A DNA stretch of 6,269 bases, from positions 1 through 6,269 of the forward strand of contig JAISWC010000209.1 of the NCBI GenBank assembly GCA_031271245.1, written 5' to 3'. The translations under genes and the position numbers were made by a program. This DNA comes from Tannerella sp. GTDB taxonomy: Bacteria > Bacteroidota > Bacteroidia > Bacteroidales > Tannerellaceae. Position 1 is the first letter of the stretch. Each line of letters begins with the position of its first letter. The notes beneath the pieces are model-generated. The model was given only the letters and a program-made list of their open reading frames with translations, did no database searches and was not told the origin of the DNA. Positions 6,085 to 6,269 of this stretch are shown piece by piece.

Positions 6085-6131
6085 AACAGACAGAGAGGCT
6101 GCTCCCGCACGGGGACAGCCTCTCTGCTGTT
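6085..6131. terminator. Long terminator-like hairpin
   Basis: CAGAGAGGCTG (6091-6101) pairs perfectly with CAGCCTCTCTG (6116-6126). The stem extends outward through AACAG/CTGTT (6085-6089 with 6127-6131, one bulged A at 6090) and inward through TCCC/GGGG (6103-6106 with 6111-6114) after one mismatch, leaving a GCAC loop. GAGGCTG-type hairpins of this form are common transcription terminators in Bacteroidales. Only TTT follows on the plus strand and no T-run on the minus strand, so direction and efficiency are uncertain. It lies upstream of the fucosidase promoter and could insulate it from the next gene out. Confidence 0.55.
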
Positions 6132-6143
6132 TGGATGATTGCG

Positions 6144-6171
6144 GTAGAGACATTGCGCGCAACGTCTCTAC
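6144..6171. repeat. 28-base imperfect palindrome, REP-like
   Basis: GTAGAGAC (6144-6151) and GTCTCTAC (6164-6171) are perfect inverted arms around TTGCGCGCAA (6153-6162), itself a perfect palindrome. The only unpaired position is A6152 opposite C6163, so a single base change would make all 28 bases palindromic. GTAGAGACG...CGTCTCTAC palindromes are, to my memory, dispersed repeats in several bacterial phyla. It starts 13 bases after the hairpin at 6085-6131. Confidence 0.75.
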
Positions 6172-6269
6172 TCCTGTTCCGGTTCATCAGCAGGTATCCG
6201 GGGATGACATCAATCTGAATGATGTTATTATGAAGTGACCGCGTACGTCAACTACGGAGAGCTAACAAC
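6172..6269. other. Unassigned sequence at the right edge
   Basis: No gene can be supported here. The short plus-strand frame ending at 6238 passes through both palindromes and has no recognisable family. ACATCA/TGATGT (6207-6212 and 6220-6225) is a small inverted repeat of no clear meaning. Another plus-strand frame at the very end reads YYEVTAYVNYGELT after a stop, too short and without a start codon to call. Confidence 0.5.

Noticed and set aside
6047..6238. Plus-strand open frame of 63 codons at the right edge
   Set aside because: It runs through both palindromes, has no promoter or family match, and looks like non-coding sequence.

Overview
The window looks like chromosomal DNA from a Bacteroidales-type Bacteroidota bacterium. 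Two clear matches to the Bacteroidota promoter -7 element (TAnnTTTG, here TATATTTG) precede genes. Leaders are A/T-rich without strong Shine-Dalgarno sequences. The proteins (animal-type M28 glutaminyl cyclase lipoprotein, secreted GH29 fucosidase, Bacteroides-type tyrosine recombinase arm domain) are typical of that phylum. The genes look G+C-rich and the spacers A/T-richer. Every intact gene lies on the minus strand, so the window reads right to left in transcription order.

Layout from the right end: a short non-coding stretch carries two palindromes, a long terminator-like hairpin (6085-6131) and a 28-base imperfect palindrome (6144-6171). A good promoter (5986-6015) then drives a secreted GH29 alpha-L-fucosidase (4591-5940). 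Between this gene and the next lies a 29-base perfect inverted repeat (4495-4565) built from ACGAATT-type units. Then comes a tight four-gene operon: a 131-residue protein with a C-terminal XRE-like helix-turn-helix (4079-4474), a BtrH-N/DUF4872-like protein with an apparent Cys-His-Asp triad (3071-4075), an ABC ATPase (2308-3060) and an ABC-2 permease (1046-2308). Junctions are 3 nt, 10 nt and an overlapping TGATG.

A spacer of 478 bases follows. It contains the plus-strand remains of a tyrosine recombinase N-terminal domain (757-936, with an in-frame stop) and the promoter of the last gene, an M28 glutaminyl-peptide cyclotransferase-like lipoprotein that runs off the left edge (1-567).

Functionally, the four-gene operon is the most interesting unit. 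A putative thiol acyltransferase or peptidase-fold enzyme is co-transcribed with its own ABC exporter and a probable DNA-binding protein, but no carrier protein or synthase is in view, so its substrate is unknown. The fucosidase and the glutaminyl cyclase may be linked in another way: the mature fucosidase is predicted to begin with Gln, the residue such periplasmic cyclases convert to pyroglutamate in Bacteroidota.
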